DNA of 64,000 nt, taken from positions 53,821 to 117,820 of the forward strand of contig JAUNPU010000010.1 in the NCBI GenBank assembly GCA_030536555.1, read 5' to 3'. The position numbers were made by a program, and so were the translations under genes. Below the pieces are notes generated by a model. The model saw only the letters and a program-made list of their open reading frames with translations. It was not told where the DNA came from and made no database searches. This DNA is from Eubacteriales bacterium. GTDB taxonomy: Bacteria > Bacillota > Clostridia > Lachnospirales > Lachnospiraceae. The first letter of the stretch is position 1; each line of letters begins with the position of its first letter. Shown here in pieces: positions 15,328 through 25,784 of the stretch.

Positions 15328-17250
15328 ATGATTAACTGGTCCTTATCCACAGAGCTGCTTTCCCTGATTATTATTATCATGACAGCTCTGTTTTGTTATG
15401 ACAAAAAGCAAATAAAAACCAGGCGTGACAGACTGTTCGATCTGATTCTGCTGATGTCGGCACTTTCCATTCTGCTGAATACCGTCTGCGTCTTCACCAT
15501 CGAACATTACGCCGATGTACCCCACGGCCTGAATATGGTTCTGAACAGCGTATACTTTCTCATCAGTTCCTCAACCTGTACGGCCTTTGCGGCCTACCTG
15601 TTCGATCTGCTGTTAGAGCATGTCTACGACAAGCACTGTCGAACCAAGGCACTGGTGGGGCTTAGTATCCTTACGGTGATTTTCACCCTCCTTGTGCTTC
15701 TGAACTGTCAAAATGGTCTGCTGTTCTACTTTAATGAGCAGGGCGTCTATTGCCGCGGACCACTGAATAAAGCCGGGTATATGCTTCTGATCATTGAACT
15801 GGGCATGATAGGAATGTGCTACCACCGCAACCGGGCAAGCATCGGAAGAAGTGTCCGCCGCGTGATGTATATGCTGCCGCCGGTTGCCCTGCTTTTAGCT
15901 TTCTTCCAGCTCAGCTTTTCCGGTCTGCTGCTGAATGGAACTATCATGGCATTTGCCGCACTGATCATATTTGTCAACTTCCAGAATCTTCAGGTGGGAC
16001 AGGACAGTCTGACCGGCATCGGCAACCGCAAGAGCTTCTTCGAGGAGCTGTCCCTGAGACTGAAAGGCGGTCAGAAGTTCCAGATTCTGCTGGTCTCCCT
16101 CTGCGGATTTGCTGCGGTAAACCAGCAGTTCGGCTACCGCAAGGGCGATGAATTCCTGTACCACATTGCCAAGTGGCTGGAGGAGGTTCACCCATCCGGG
16201 CGGGCATTCCGGTTCAGCAATGTCACCTTCGCCCTGATCTGCCCCTATGAAGACGATGACTCTGCCAGAAAACTGCTGCATCAGTTGAAGGAACGGTTCG
16301 ATGACATCTGGCAGATCGGCGACATCCGGTATGGACTTTCCGCCTGCTTCGGTCTGATGACCTGCAATCAGCAGACCCTGGAGGCAACCCAGATCATGGA
16401 GATGCTGACTATGATGATGGAATTTGCCAAGCAGAAGGAACAGAAGGAGATTGAGTACGACAAGGACATCGAGCTGATGTTCCGGAAGAAGAAGTGGCTG
16501 GAGGAGCTGCTTCTGGATTCTGTGGAAAAGAAGCGATTTGAAGTGTGGTATCAGCCGATCTTCAACTGTAAGACCCAGCAGTTTGACGCTGCCGAGGCAC
16601 TGATCCGGCTGCGGGATTATGAGGGCCATCTGATCAGCCCGGCTGACTTCATTCCTCTGGCGGAGGAGAACGGCATGATTGAGGAGATCGGATGGTTCGT
16701 GTGGGAGGAGGTATGCCGCTTCCTGGGCACCCATTCGGAACTGCCGCTGCAGGCGGTCTCCATCAACATGTCCATGCAGCAGTTCATGAACCAGCATCTG
16801 TCGGAGAAGATATCCGACTGTCTGGAGCGCAATCACCTGTCCCCCAGCCAGATCAAGATGGAGATCACCGAGCGGGTGGTGTCCTACGATATGAAGTACA
16901 TGAAACAGCAGATGGAACACTTTGCCGAAGAAGGACTGGTGTTCTGCGTAGACGACTTCGGAACCGGCTACTCCAACCTTTCCAATGTCATGCACCTGCC
17001 CTTTGCCTGTGTCAAACTGGATCGTAGCCTGTTTGAGAAGTTCACCCAGCACTCCAAAGACCGCATGGTGGTACGCTCCATGATCGAGCTGTTCCACAGC
17101 ATGAATCTGCAGGTGGTGGCAGAAGGCATCGAGACCCGGCAGCAGCAGGAACTGCTCCATGCCATGGGCGTCGATTACATCCAGGGTTTCTACTATGCAA
17201 AGCCCATGCCGGAAGCGGATATGCTGGAGTTCATGACGAAACCCTTGTAA
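15328..17250 (+). CDS. Membrane GGDEF-EAL protein, probable c-di-GMP phosphodiesterase
   Basis: 640 residues from the ATG at 15328 after AAGAGGA; the longer frame begins upstream of the promoter and is unlikely. Residues 1-220 have six or seven membrane helices, probably a sensor. A GGDEF domain (about 222-370) has a changed signature, KGDEF instead of GGDEF, so cyclase activity is doubtful. The EAL domain (about 385-640) looks complete: EALIRL, SINMSMQQ, EITER, DDFGTGYSNL, CVKLDRSL, EGIET and QGFYYAKP supply the metal and substrate ligands. It should break down cyclic di-GMP, affecting adhesion or motility. Signal and targets are unknown. Confidence 0.92.
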   Translation: MINWSLSTELLSLIIIIMTALFCYDKKQIKTRRDRLFDLILLMSALSILLNTVCVFTIEHYADVPHGLNMVLNSVYFLISSSTCTAFAAYLFDLLLEHVYDKHCRTKALVGLSILTVIFTLLVLLNCQNGLLFYFNEQGVYCRGPLNKAGYMLLIIELGMIGMCYHRNRASIGRSVRRVMYMLPPVALLLAFFQLSFSGLLLNGTIMAFAALIIFVNFQNLQVGQDSLTGIGNRKSFFEELSLRLKGGQKFQILLVSLCGFAAVNQQFGYRKGDEFLYHIAKWLEEVHPSGRAFRFSNVTFALICPYEDDDSARKLLHQLKERFDDIWQIGDIRYGLSACFGLMTCNQQTLEATQIMEMLTMMMEFAKQKEQKEIEYDKDIELMFRKKKWLEELLLDSVEKKRFEVWYQPIFNCKTQQFDAAEALIRLRDYEGHLISPADFIPLAEENGMIEEIGWFVWEEVCRFLGTHSELPLQAVSINMSMQQFMNQHLSEKISDCLERNHLSPSQIKMEITERVVSYDMKYMKQQMEHFAEEGLVFCVDDFGTGYSNLSNVMHLPFACVKLDRSLFEKFTQHSKDRMVVRSMIELFHSMNLQVVAEGIETRQQQELLHAMGVDYIQGFYYAKPMPEADMLEFMTKPL

Positions 17251-17251
17251 T

Positions 17252-17318
17252 GAAAAACCTGCCAGATCCGGAATGCTGTCTGAGATTCAGACAATATTCC
17301 GGAACTGACAGGTTTTTA
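17252..17318 (+). terminator. Terminator of the GGDEF-EAL gene
   Basis: AAAACCTG and CAGGTTTT arms with inner TCCGGAAT/ATTCCGGA and GTCTGA/CAGAC pairings, then a T run. Confidence 0.82.
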
Positions 17319-17370
17319 CTTATCTTAACGGCTCCTTGACTTGACGGTTCTGTATCTTCTTAGTTATGGC

Positions 17371-17970
17371 TTACCTTGCCGCTACGCAGGGCAGGGTCTC
17401 CGGGTTTACGTGGATCTGTACATCCTCCATGTCCAGTAACCGGTAGCTGCAGATCTCCCCTCGCTTCAGTCCCGCAAGCAGTTCATCCTTGTGCTCCATC
17501 CACATGGCAAAGCCGTCACCATGGTACTCTGCATCAAGGCTGAGGATGCCCTGCTCCCGCTTTGCCGGCTCTGGCTTCTGCTCCGATTCCCCTGCTTCGT
17601 CTGACTCTGCTTCCGGTTCTGTCGCTCCATCTGACTCCGGCTCCTGCAGCTCTTCCATCCTGAGAAACGGGGTAATGACATCCGGATTGTAGGTCACCTG
17701 GTAGCGGATCACGCCCTCCGGCACTTCCGGGTCCTCCACAATGGTGTGGACCGCTTTCCGGCTCCAGTAGCTGCCATCCAGCAGTATCTCCCCCTTCTCC
17801 GGATCGAACTCAAAATCAAAATTCTCCGTAATCAGCTTCTCTTCCCCGATTCTCTTCTCTCCTCCATAGGAAATAGAAGAATATTCAGCCAGTGCAATGC
17901 CGGTTCCGATACCGCCCAGCAGCACCCCTCCGAGAAATACTCCTATGCATATCTTCTGTATTTTACGCAT
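17371..17970 (-). CDS. Exported or membrane-anchored protein of unknown function
   Basis: 199 residues from the ATG at 17970, which follows AAGGAGGT inside the end of the previous gene. One N-terminal hydrophobic segment (residues about 5-28, ICIGVFLGGVLLGGIGTGIAL) acts as signal or anchor. The rest is soluble, with a Glu/Pro-rich stretch near 105-135. I do not recognise the family. It is the third gene of the padR-DUF1700 operon, a position often held by a DUF4097 adhesin-like protein; whether this is a divergent relative is unproven. An envelope-stress role is only a guess from context. Confidence 0.7.
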   Translation of the reverse strand: MRKIQKICIGVFLGGVLLGGIGTGIALAEYSSISYGGEKRIGEEKLITENFDFEFDPEKGEILLDGSYWSRKAVHTIVEDPEVPEGVIRYQVTYNPDVITPFLRMEELQEPESDGATEPEAESDEAGESEQKPEPAKREQGILSLDAEYHGDGFAMWMEHKDELLAGLKRGEICSYRLLDMEDVQIHVNPETLPCVAAR

Positions 17971-19024
17971 GCTGTACCTCCTTCTCACACTCCGGTTTCA
18001 CCGTCTCCGGCATCAGTTTCTCCGGTATCCGCTTCTCCTGCACTTTTTTATGCCTTTTCCACAGAAAAGTCAGGCTCATCCCCGCTGCCGCAAACAGGCA
18101 GAGGTTCAGTCCCAGACAGCCGATGGTCACTCCCGCCAGCGGATAGCCCTGTGCCCAGAGCACTGCCAGCATACCCAGTCCAAACAGACAGAACACTCCC
18201 ATACCGCCGCATACAAGCGCGCAGCAGATCCAGCCTGCATTCCAGCACATCCGAATCCCCCAGCATACTGCCTGCCCAAAGAACCGCAGAACCCCATAGC
18301 AGACATCTCCCAGCGTTCCCGCTGCCGTCCTGCAGCTATGTAACACACCGCTTCTCTTCCCGTACTCCATATCTCCGCTCACTTCCTTCGCCTCCTGAAT
18401 CCGCCTCTGTCTCTCACCCCATCTTAGCCTTGCCCACTGTACCGGGCGCTGCAGCTGCACAGTCAGCTTCTTCCAGAAGTTCCGGAAAGCATCCCCGGCT
18501 CTGCAAAGCCATGCCGCCGTCTTCCTGCCGGCCTTCACACAGACGTCCCCGGTCTCATGCAGAAGATTCTCTCCACTCTGATGCGGAACTCTCTCTCCGC
18601 TCTGATGCAGAAGAGCTTCTTCCCCCTCATGCCAGAGCTTCTCTCTGCTCTGATGCAAAATCTTCTCTCCACCCTCATGCCGGTTCTTCTCTCCGCTCCG
18701 ATGCAGCAGCTTCTCTCCCGTCCTGTGCAGCAGGTTCTTCCCCTTCTCTGCACCGGTCTCTGCCGCCTTCCCAAAGCTCCACCCGCTTCTGTGTGGTTCC
18801 TCCGCACGGGACGCGTAATCCGCCCGCACATGGTACGCTTCCAGAATGTCCGCCGTCAGCTCACGGATGCTTCCGAAGTCTGCAATCGCCTCTTCCTCGC
18901 TCAGACCGCTCTGAACCTTCATGTCAATATGCTGCTCATACTCGCTGACGATATCCTTAAGCTCATCCTCCTGCAGCACAGACAGCGCCTTCTCCAACTC
19001 TTCTATAAATGTCCTCTTATCCAT
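17963..19024 (-). CDS. DUF1700/HAAS-domain membrane protein with octapeptide repeats
   Basis: 353 residues. Residues 1-65 are the HAAS/DUF1700 helical domain (TFIEELEKALSVL, EYEQHIDMKVQSGLSEEEAI), a partner of PadR-type regulators in Firmicutes. Residues about 93-159 are eight-residue repeats of the form E-K-x-L-L-H-x-S/G, about eight copies, unusual for this family. The C-terminal third (about 240-330) has three membrane helices. The start overlaps the end of padR by 8 bp and its end overlaps the next gene by 8 bp, so translation is likely coupled. Its exact signalling role is unknown. Confidence 0.82.
   Translation of the reverse strand: MDKRTFIEELEKALSVLQEDELKDIVSEYEQHIDMKVQSGLSEEEAIADFGSIRELTADILEAYHVRADYASRAEEPHRSGWSFGKAAETGAEKGKNLLHRTGEKLLHRSGEKNRHEGGEKILHQSREKLWHEGEEALLHQSGERVPHQSGENLLHETGDVCVKAGRKTAAWLCRAGDAFRNFWKKLTVQLQRPVQWARLRWGERQRRIQEAKEVSGDMEYGKRSGVLHSCRTAAGTLGDVCYGVLRFFGQAVCWGIRMCWNAGWICCALVCGGMGVFCLFGLGMLAVLWAQGYPLAGVTIGCLGLNLCLFAAAGMSLTFLWKRHKKVQEKRIPEKLMPETVKPECEKEVQHA
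18548..18748 (-). repeat. 24 bp coding repeats in the DUF1700 gene
   Basis: About eight diverged tandem copies of a 24 bp unit encoding octapeptides such as GEKILHQS and GERVPHQS. Copies differ by substitutions but keep length and frame. Confidence 0.8.
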
Positions 19025-19337
19025 TTCTGCACTCCTTTAAGAACTGACCGACTTTCTCTGTCAACTGGTTCCATTCTGCCTCCAACGCGTCCCGATACAA
19101 TACTCCCGCCGCCGTCAGATGGTAATATTTCCGTGGAGGTCCCTCCGTGGACTCCCGCAGATATGTCTCAAAATAGTGCTCATTGGTCAGTCGCTTCAGC
19201 AGCGGATATATGGTTCCCTCGTTGACATCCACCACCTTGGAGACCTCCTCCACCAGCTCGTAGCCGTACATATCCCGCTGGCGGACCGACTCCAGCACCA
19301 CCAGCTCCAGCACTCCTTTCTTGAACTGCGCATTCAT
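19017..19337 (-). CDS. PadR-family transcriptional regulator
   Basis: 106 residues from the ATG at 19337 after AGGGAG; upstream codons in the longer frame have no ribosome site. Winged-helix PadR domain: FKKGVLELVVLESVRQRDMYGYEL, VNEGTIYPLLKRL and the wing GPPRKYYHLTAAG. Proteins of this size repress small operons that often include DUF1700 and a membrane protein, and autoregulate. It is the first gene of a three-gene operon with overlapping reading frames. Confidence 0.93.
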   Translation of the reverse strand: MNAQFKKGVLELVVLESVRQRDMYGYELVEEVSKVVDVNEGTIYPLLKRLTNEHYFETYLRESTEGPPRKYYHLTAAGVLYRDALEAEWNQLTEKVGQFLKECRNG

Positions 19338-19427
19338 ACAGGCTCCCTGCCTTTCCGGTATTCTTGTGGTAACATCCCGGTCAGCCTGTATCGGCACCGG
19401 CAGTTACCTTGAATTGCATAATACCAT

Positions 19428-19454
19428 ATTATACCTACTACTATGTATTGTCAA
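19428..19454 (-). promoter_or_regulatory. Promoter region of the padR operon
   Basis: On the minus strand TTGACA (19449-19454) and TATAAT (19428-19433) with a short 15 bp spacer. AATAC and GTATT ends flank the -10 region, a possible PadR operator. Confidence 0.55.
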
Positions 19455-19472
19455 GTAGCTGGTTGAAATATT

Positions 19473-19509
19473 ACCGGTGCAGGATTGCCTGATCCGTTCC
19501 TGCACCGGT
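19473..19509. terminator. Strong 12 bp hairpin, probable transcript end
   Basis: Perfect inverted repeat ACCGGTGCAGGA/TCCTGCACCGGT with a 13-base loop. No long T run follows on either strand, so Rho-independent termination would be weak; it separates the secreted-protein gene from the padR promoter. Confidence 0.5.
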
Positions 19510-19585
19510 AGTCTCACTGTCGCTTACAGGATTCCCTGTATCTCACAGCATTCTCTGTACATCTCACAGCACTTCTCGTCGTATC

Positions 19586-20290
19586 TTACAGCATCTCATC
19601 TTCCGCTGCAAACAGCACGATCTTCTGTCCGTTGCCCTCTGCATCGGTCCACAGCAGAATCTCACGGGATTCGGTCACATCCGCCAGGGTCACAATCTGG
19701 CGGGTCCGATACGGAGTGATCGGGCACTCACCCGGAATCTGGTAAACCGTACCGTCAACGCCGGTCAGCGTCCAGTCGCCGTTCTCATGCCACTCCATCG
19801 ACTTGACCGTCACCATCTCCGGTGCCTTAAAATCAGCCGGAATCTTCGCAATCACGGTCTCTGCGGTGGTCTGCGGCGGCAGGCTCATGGTCATAGCCGG
19901 TCCGATATTGACGTAGATCACTTCCCCCACCTTAATATCTGACAGCTGTACCGGGAATCCGTCTACCGCATCTAAAACTCTGCTGGTCTCATCGGAAATA
20001 TGCAGTACAATCTCCCCCTTGAAGGATACCTCCGACTGATTGTCGATGGTAATACGTCCTTCCTCAACGGAAAGCACCGGTCCGAAGATCCGGTAGGACT
20101 CCTGCATCAGTCCCTGAGTTCCTGCATCCTGAGTTCCTGCATTCTGCGCTCCCGGTCCGCCTGCGTTCTCCGTACTCACGCCGCCTGCCAGAATGGTCGG
20201 TGCCTGCGCCATCGCCATGCCTGACCCGGACACTGCCAGAATCCCCGCACAGATAACCACTGCCAATGTATTTCGATTCATCTTTGTCAT
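19586..20290 (-). CDS. Secreted protein of unknown function
   Basis: 234 residues with a clear signal peptide (cut near AMAQA, residue about 29). A short Gly/Ala/Asn/Thr-rich linker follows (AGGPGAQNAGTQDAGTQG), then two small beta-rich regions, residues about 62-150 and 155-225. The second has WHENGDWTLTGVDGTVYQI. The pattern resembles small extracellular beta-barrel domains of Clostridia, but I cannot name a family. The ATG at 20290 follows AGAGGA. It has no operon partner. Confidence 0.75.
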   Translation of the reverse strand: MTKMNRNTLAVVICAGILAVSGSGMAMAQAPTILAGGVSTENAGGPGAQNAGTQDAGTQGLMQESYRIFGPVLSVEEGRITIDNQSEVSFKGEIVLHISDETSRVLDAVDGFPVQLSDIKVGEVIYVNIGPAMTMSLPPQTTAETVIAKIPADFKAPEMVTVKSMEWHENGDWTLTGVDGTVYQIPGECPITPYRTRQIVTLADVTESREILLWTDAEGNGQKIVLFAAEDEML

Positions 20291-20450
20291 AATCCTGTTC
20301 CTCTTAACTTTCCTGTATTTTCATCACCGTGTATCGGTGTGTGTTTCACTGACATACAAAGTATAGCAAAGATGAAAGGAAAATACTATTGACGTTTCAG
20401 TACGTTTCTCTTACGGATTTATTACCATAACGTCGTCTTCGTACACAATA

Positions 20451-21416
20451 TTACTTGCTGCTCCACTCTGCAAACCACTGCTTCACCTGCTCCAGCGGCA
20501 CCTCTGCAATACCGGAAGCATCTTCCGCAGAATAGCCGCGGGCAAACATATTTCTTACCACAAGGCAGGACTTATCTTTCGCTCCCTGCTGCATTCCTTC
20601 CTGCCTGCCCTGAAGCATTCCCTCCTGTCTGCCCTCCAGCGCAGCCAGCCGCTTTGCCTCATTAATCTCCGGTGCCATCAAATCCAACAATGCCTGACAC
20701 ATTCTGTTTTCCTCCTTAATCTCATTCACAAAACTCTCGTTTGCACGAATCAACAAATCTATAACCGCATCCCGGTCACTGTCTTTCTGCTCTGCGTAAC
20801 CATCCAGCATAGCTCTGACATAGTCACGGTCTCGCTCCGTCAGTCCCTTGTTCAATGCGTTCAGCCATGGAAAGCCCGGATTTCCCAGCGCTCCCCTTCC
20901 GGCTATCACCAGATAGCTGGTAAAGAGCACCGGGCCTTCCAGTCTGTAAACATTCTGTTCCAGTTCTACTAATCTAATTTTATAATATTTCTCCAGGTGT
21001 TTCAAGAGCTTTAAGGGTCTTTTCGATACGACAAAAACCACCGACATCTCCTCCACCTTGATGCTGTTTTCCCCTTTCGACAGGTACTTGTAAAGCCCTG
21101 CATATGCCATTACCTTGTAAAAATCATCAATTCCCAGTGTGTCATCCGGGCCTTTGTACTCAAATAACGTATGCTTCGCCAAAAGCCCCTGCAAACCACC
21201 TGAATCTTCTGCACTTTTCCTGTGCTGATCTGACCCACAGGTCATTGCACCCGGATTTTCCGCTCCATGCTTTCGAATAATCAACAGGTCCGGCTGCAGC
21301 GGTTTCTTCGTCAGGCTGTATTCATTGATAAATTCCAGCTCGTCTGCATGCTGCTCCAGCTCTGTTCGCATGGCAGCACAAAATCCCACATGCCATTGCA
21401 ATCGTTCGCTCTTCAT
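20451..21416 (-). CDS. Rpn-like/PD-(D/E)XK nuclease-family protein
   Basis: 321 residues. The N-terminal part has the layout of a PD-(D/E)XK nuclease core: a helix with Glu near residue 20, QPDLLIIRK (the PD strand, about 41-49) and FEYKG (the E-x-K strand, about 88-92). This matches the PDDEXK/Rpn transposase-like families common in Lachnospiraceae. The C-terminal part is helical, with a Gln/Gly-rich repeat EGRQEGMLQGRQEGMQQG (about 262-281), typical of these proteins. The gene stands alone with a GGGGGA ribosome site. A DNA-targeted role is inferred from the fold only. Confidence 0.7.
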   Translation of the reverse strand: MKSERLQWHVGFCAAMRTELEQHADELEFINEYSLTKKPLQPDLLIIRKHGAENPGAMTCGSDQHRKSAEDSGGLQGLLAKHTLFEYKGPDDTLGIDDFYKVMAYAGLYKYLSKGENSIKVEEMSVVFVVSKRPLKLLKHLEKYYKIRLVELEQNVYRLEGPVLFTSYLVIAGRGALGNPGFPWLNALNKGLTERDRDYVRAMLDGYAEQKDSDRDAVIDLLIRANESFVNEIKEENRMCQALLDLMAPEINEAKRLAALEGRQEGMLQGRQEGMQQGAKDKSCLVVRNMFARGYSAEDASGIAEVPLEQVKQWFAEWSSK

Positions 21417-21743
21417 TTGTCCCCCATTCTTCTCTTATTCTTCTGGTTTCCTGATTTGAATCTATAACCGATGTGGTCTTAGATACATGCAGAACGGCTG
21501 TATTCGCCGAAATTGATAAACAAGAAAATCGGAATCGATTTTATACCTGAACTATTCTGCATGAATAAATCATAACATATCCAGAGCCGCTTTACAACCG
21601 GTCTGCTTTCGAAAATATCCGCATGTATAAGCTTTATTTATCTTACGTGCATCACCAGACGCTCCACTCAAAAAAGCGGAGATCCCGCAGCCTTTAACGC
21701 CACGGCATCTCCGCTCCTATCATAATACTCCCTCAGAAAAAAC
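21417..21743. other. Intergenic stretch with one terminator, otherwise nothing recognised
   Basis: The part nearest 21417 should hold the promoter of the nuclease-like gene, but no good boxes were seen. The part nearest 21743 holds the terminator listed separately. No small gene is evident. Confidence 0.5.
21670..21715 (-). terminator. Terminator of the GH4 gene
   Basis: On the minus strand AGCGGAGAT pairs with ATCTCCGCT around a 25-base loop with extra pairing, then six T. Confidence 0.88.
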
Positions 21744-23105
<1,362 letters not shown>

Positions 23106-23148
23106 TCATAGTTTAAGATTACATCTGTCAAAAGCTGTGCTCCCTGCC

Positions 23149-24735
23149 TTACTCCGCACTGCGACCCAGATATGCGTCTACCGCCTTGCGCACTGCAGTT
23201 ACTTTCAGACCGTAAACAACCTGAACATTGTTGCCTTTCTTTACGACACCGTTGGCGCCGGTTTCATTTTTCAGGACAGCATCCTGAACCAGTTCCGGAT
23301 TCGCCAGAATCAGTCTCAGTCTGGTGTAGCAGTTATCCACCTTCGTGATGTTGTCTGCGCCGCCCAGTGCTTCTACAATCCGAGCTGCGTCCACATCATT
23401 GCCCTTGCCGGATTTTTCTGCTGCAACCTTTTCCTTGTACTCTGCCTTGCTGTGCAGCTTCATCTCCATGCCCTCGGTCTCACGGCCCAGAGTCTTCAGA
23501 TTCATAGCGGTGATCAGGATACGGAAGATTACGTAGTACAGTGCAAAGAATACCAGACCGATCAGGATGTAGGTAATCCAGTGGGTCTTTGCATTGCCCA
23601 ACGGCAGGTTGTACAACAGGAAATCGATAAATCCGTTCGGACCGATTGCACGGCAGTCAAAGATGTTAAATGCAACCATGCTCAGACCGCTCAGTGCTGC
23701 GTGGATTACAAACAGGATCGGAGCTACAAACATGAAGGAGAACTCTATCGGTTCGGTTACACCTGCGATGAAGGAGGTGAATGCTGCCGGGATCAGGATT
23801 GCTTTGATTTTGTTCTTGTTCTCCGGTCTTGCGGTGTGATACATAGCCAGGCAGGCACCGATCAGACCAAACATCTTGGAGATACCTCTTGCATCCCATA
23901 CCACAGACTTGGAAAGCATTGCAACAGCCGGGTCAGCGATCTCTGCGTAGTAAATGTTTCTTGCGCCTTCCAGTACCTGTCCGCCGATGGTCTCAACACC
24001 ACCAAGGGAAGTGTACAGAAACGGAGTGTATACCAGGTGATGCAGACCGGTCGGAATCAGCAGACGCTCTAAGGAGCCGTACAGGAAGATACCGAAGTTA
24101 CCGGACTTGTTAATGAATCCGCCCAGGCTGGAGATGCCTGCCTGTACGAACGGCCAGACATAGGTCAGTACCACTGCCAATACAACCAGTACCGGAATCA
24201 GTACGATGAATACGAAGCGGGAACCGCCGTAAATCTGGAACGCATTGTTGAACTCAGTCTCGCAGAAGCGGTTATGAATCATAGCGGTTACGATACCCAG
24301 GATGATGCCCAGGAACACGCCCATGTCCAGAATCTGAACACCCATAACCATTGCCTGACCGGTACCTCTTAAGGATTCACCGGTGAACAGGATTCCGGTC
24401 AGTCCCATGAACTTGTTCATAGCGTTGATGAATACCAGAAAGCCTAACAGTGCGGTAAAGCCGGCTTCCGATTTTTTCTTGTTTGCCAGACCGACTGCGA
24501 TACCGACACAGAAGATCAGGCCAAGGTTATTTAAGATTGAAACCAGAGAACCGGAGAGCAGGGTACCGAACCCTTTCATTACCGCGTTATCCATAAATGG
24601 GAGCATTTCAATCAGTCTTGCATTTGTAAACAGGTTGCCGACCGCAATCAGAATACCAGCAATCGGGAGAATCAGGACCGGGATAAACATTGCTTTTGAG
24701 AAGCGCTGCAGAGCGTCCATTACCTTTTCTTTCAT
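23149..24735 (-). CDS. PTS alpha-glucoside/maltose-type permease, IICB
   Basis: 528 residues. The IIC domain (about 1-400) has around ten membrane helices, starting MDALQRFSKAMFIPVLILPIAGIL, and includes GVTEPIEFSFMF near the substrate site. The IIB domain at the C-terminus has the phospho-acceptor Cys469 in VDNCYTRLRL. It belongs to the glucose superfamily, maltose/alpha-glucoside branch (MalB/GlvC type). There is no IIA domain. It imports and phosphorylates an alpha-glucoside and is followed by the matching GH4 hydrolase. The upstream RpiR-type gene is the likely regulator. Confidence 0.92.
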   Translation of the reverse strand: MKEKVMDALQRFSKAMFIPVLILPIAGILIAVGNLFTNARLIEMLPFMDNAVMKGFGTLLSGSLVSILNNLGLIFCVGIAVGLANKKKSEAGFTALLGFLVFINAMNKFMGLTGILFTGESLRGTGQAMVMGVQILDMGVFLGIILGIVTAMIHNRFCETEFNNAFQIYGGSRFVFIVLIPVLVVLAVVLTYVWPFVQAGISSLGGFINKSGNFGIFLYGSLERLLIPTGLHHLVYTPFLYTSLGGVETIGGQVLEGARNIYYAEIADPAVAMLSKSVVWDARGISKMFGLIGACLAMYHTARPENKNKIKAILIPAAFTSFIAGVTEPIEFSFMFVAPILFVIHAALSGLSMVAFNIFDCRAIGPNGFIDFLLYNLPLGNAKTHWITYILIGLVFFALYYVIFRILITAMNLKTLGRETEGMEMKLHSKAEYKEKVAAEKSGKGNDVDAARIVEALGGADNITKVDNCYTRLRLILANPELVQDAVLKNETGANGVVKKGNNVQVVYGLKVTAVRKAVDAYLGRSAE

Positions 24736-24860
24736 GTTTCCATTCCTCCAATAATATGTCTTTGGTTTGATACTTTTTTTGATGCTTTGTTCGATCTCAC
24801 GTGAAATTCATGATTGCATTATAACCAACGATTCTCTGCTTGTATATAGTTTTGGAGGTC

Positions 24861-24893
24861 AAAAAAACGTGTTCCGCCGAAACGAAACACGTT
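24861..24893 (-). terminator. Terminator of the first rpiR gene
   Basis: On the minus strand AACGTGTT pairs with AACACGTT around a 12-base loop and is followed by a T run. It overlaps the stop codon area and separates the regulator from the PTS gene. Confidence 0.8.
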
Positions 24894-25674
24894 ACTGTTT
24901 TTCCTCTTTTTGAAGGACTTTATAGTATTCATAGACCAGTAATTCCATCAACATCAGGACATTTGGAAAGAAGGTATTCGGCATCATGTTCCGGTCATCC
25001 AGCTTGTTGCTGTCCTCGATGCGAAACGCGATGTCCGCCAGTTCATTCACCCGGTTATCCAGTTCATTGGTGAAACTGACAAGAAATACTCCATTCTCTT
25101 TCGCAATCTTGGCGCGGTCCACCACACTCTGAGTCTCCCCGGATCTGGAAATCACGATCAGCATCCCCATGTCTTCCAGGTTGTTCTCAAATACACCTAT
25201 GGAATCCATGCCGCTGGACATAATGCACTTACGTCCCAGAACCAGAAACTTGCGATTCAGATATTCCGCCGACATGGCAGAAAATCCTGTACCGAAGATA
25301 AATACATAACTGTTTCCCAGCTCACAGCATTTTCTCGCGAACAGCTGCATCTGCTCGTAGGAATTGTACTGCAAAAGCGTATTACTGCAAAAGCTGTTCA
25401 TAAACTGCAGATCCAGCCGCATACTCTGATCTACACGCTCTCCTTCTGCGCTTCGAATCATTGGAAGCAGCTTGTAATACATGTCCACAAAACCGCTGTA
25501 CCCCAGTTTCTTTGTCAGACGCATAATGGTGGAGGAAGAGGTAAAATTCTCCCTTGCCACACCGCGAACACCCATTTTCAGCACCTCATCAATGTGTTCC
25601 ACTATATAGTAGAGCACCGTCCGCTCCATATCGGACAGGTTCTTTCCATCTGTAATCTTACTTAAATCAACCAT
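24892..25674 (-). CDS. RpiR/MurR-family transcriptional regulator
   Basis: 260 residues. N-terminal helix-turn-helix of RpiR type (about 1-80; SSSTIMRLTKKLGYSGFVDM) and a C-terminal SIS sugar-phosphate-binding domain (about 105-235; FIFGTGFSAMSAEYLNRKF and VISRSGETQSVVDRAK). It probably senses a sugar phosphate made by the PTS and controls the PTS-GH4 pair directly downstream, which has its own promoter region after a terminator. An AAGGAGGAG ribosome site precedes the ATG. Confidence 0.92.
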   Translation of the reverse strand: MVDLSKITDGKNLSDMERTVLYYIVEHIDEVLKMGVRGVARENFTSSSTIMRLTKKLGYSGFVDMYYKLLPMIRSAEGERVDQSMRLDLQFMNSFCSNTLLQYNSYEQMQLFARKCCELGNSYVFIFGTGFSAMSAEYLNRKFLVLGRKCIMSSGMDSIGVFENNLEDMGMLIVISRSGETQSVVDRAKIAKENGVFLVSFTNELDNRVNELADIAFRIEDSNKLDDRNMMPNTFFPNVLMLMELLVYEYYKVLQKEEKQ

Positions 25675-25743
25675 ACTCTCCTCCTTGATGAATTCTGTAT
25701 ATCAGACCGCTATGCCACATTTTGTATTTAACCTTTGTATAGC

Positions 25744-25777
25744 AAAACCGGACGCTGTCAGTTTATCGACAGCGTCC
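25744..25777 (-). terminator. Terminator of the gntP gene
   Basis: On the minus strand GGACGCTGTC pairs with GACAGCGTCC, followed by GGTTTTG. Confidence 0.75.
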
Positions 25778-25784
25778 CGCGTGT

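Noticed and set aside
15895..17160. Long minus-strand frame opposite the GGDEF-EAL gene
   Set aside because: Antisense shadow; the plus-strand protein has full domain support.
17746..18948. Ser/Pro-rich plus-strand frame opposite the DUF1700 operon
   Set aside because: Antisense of the octapeptide repeats and neighbouring genes, with no ribosome site.
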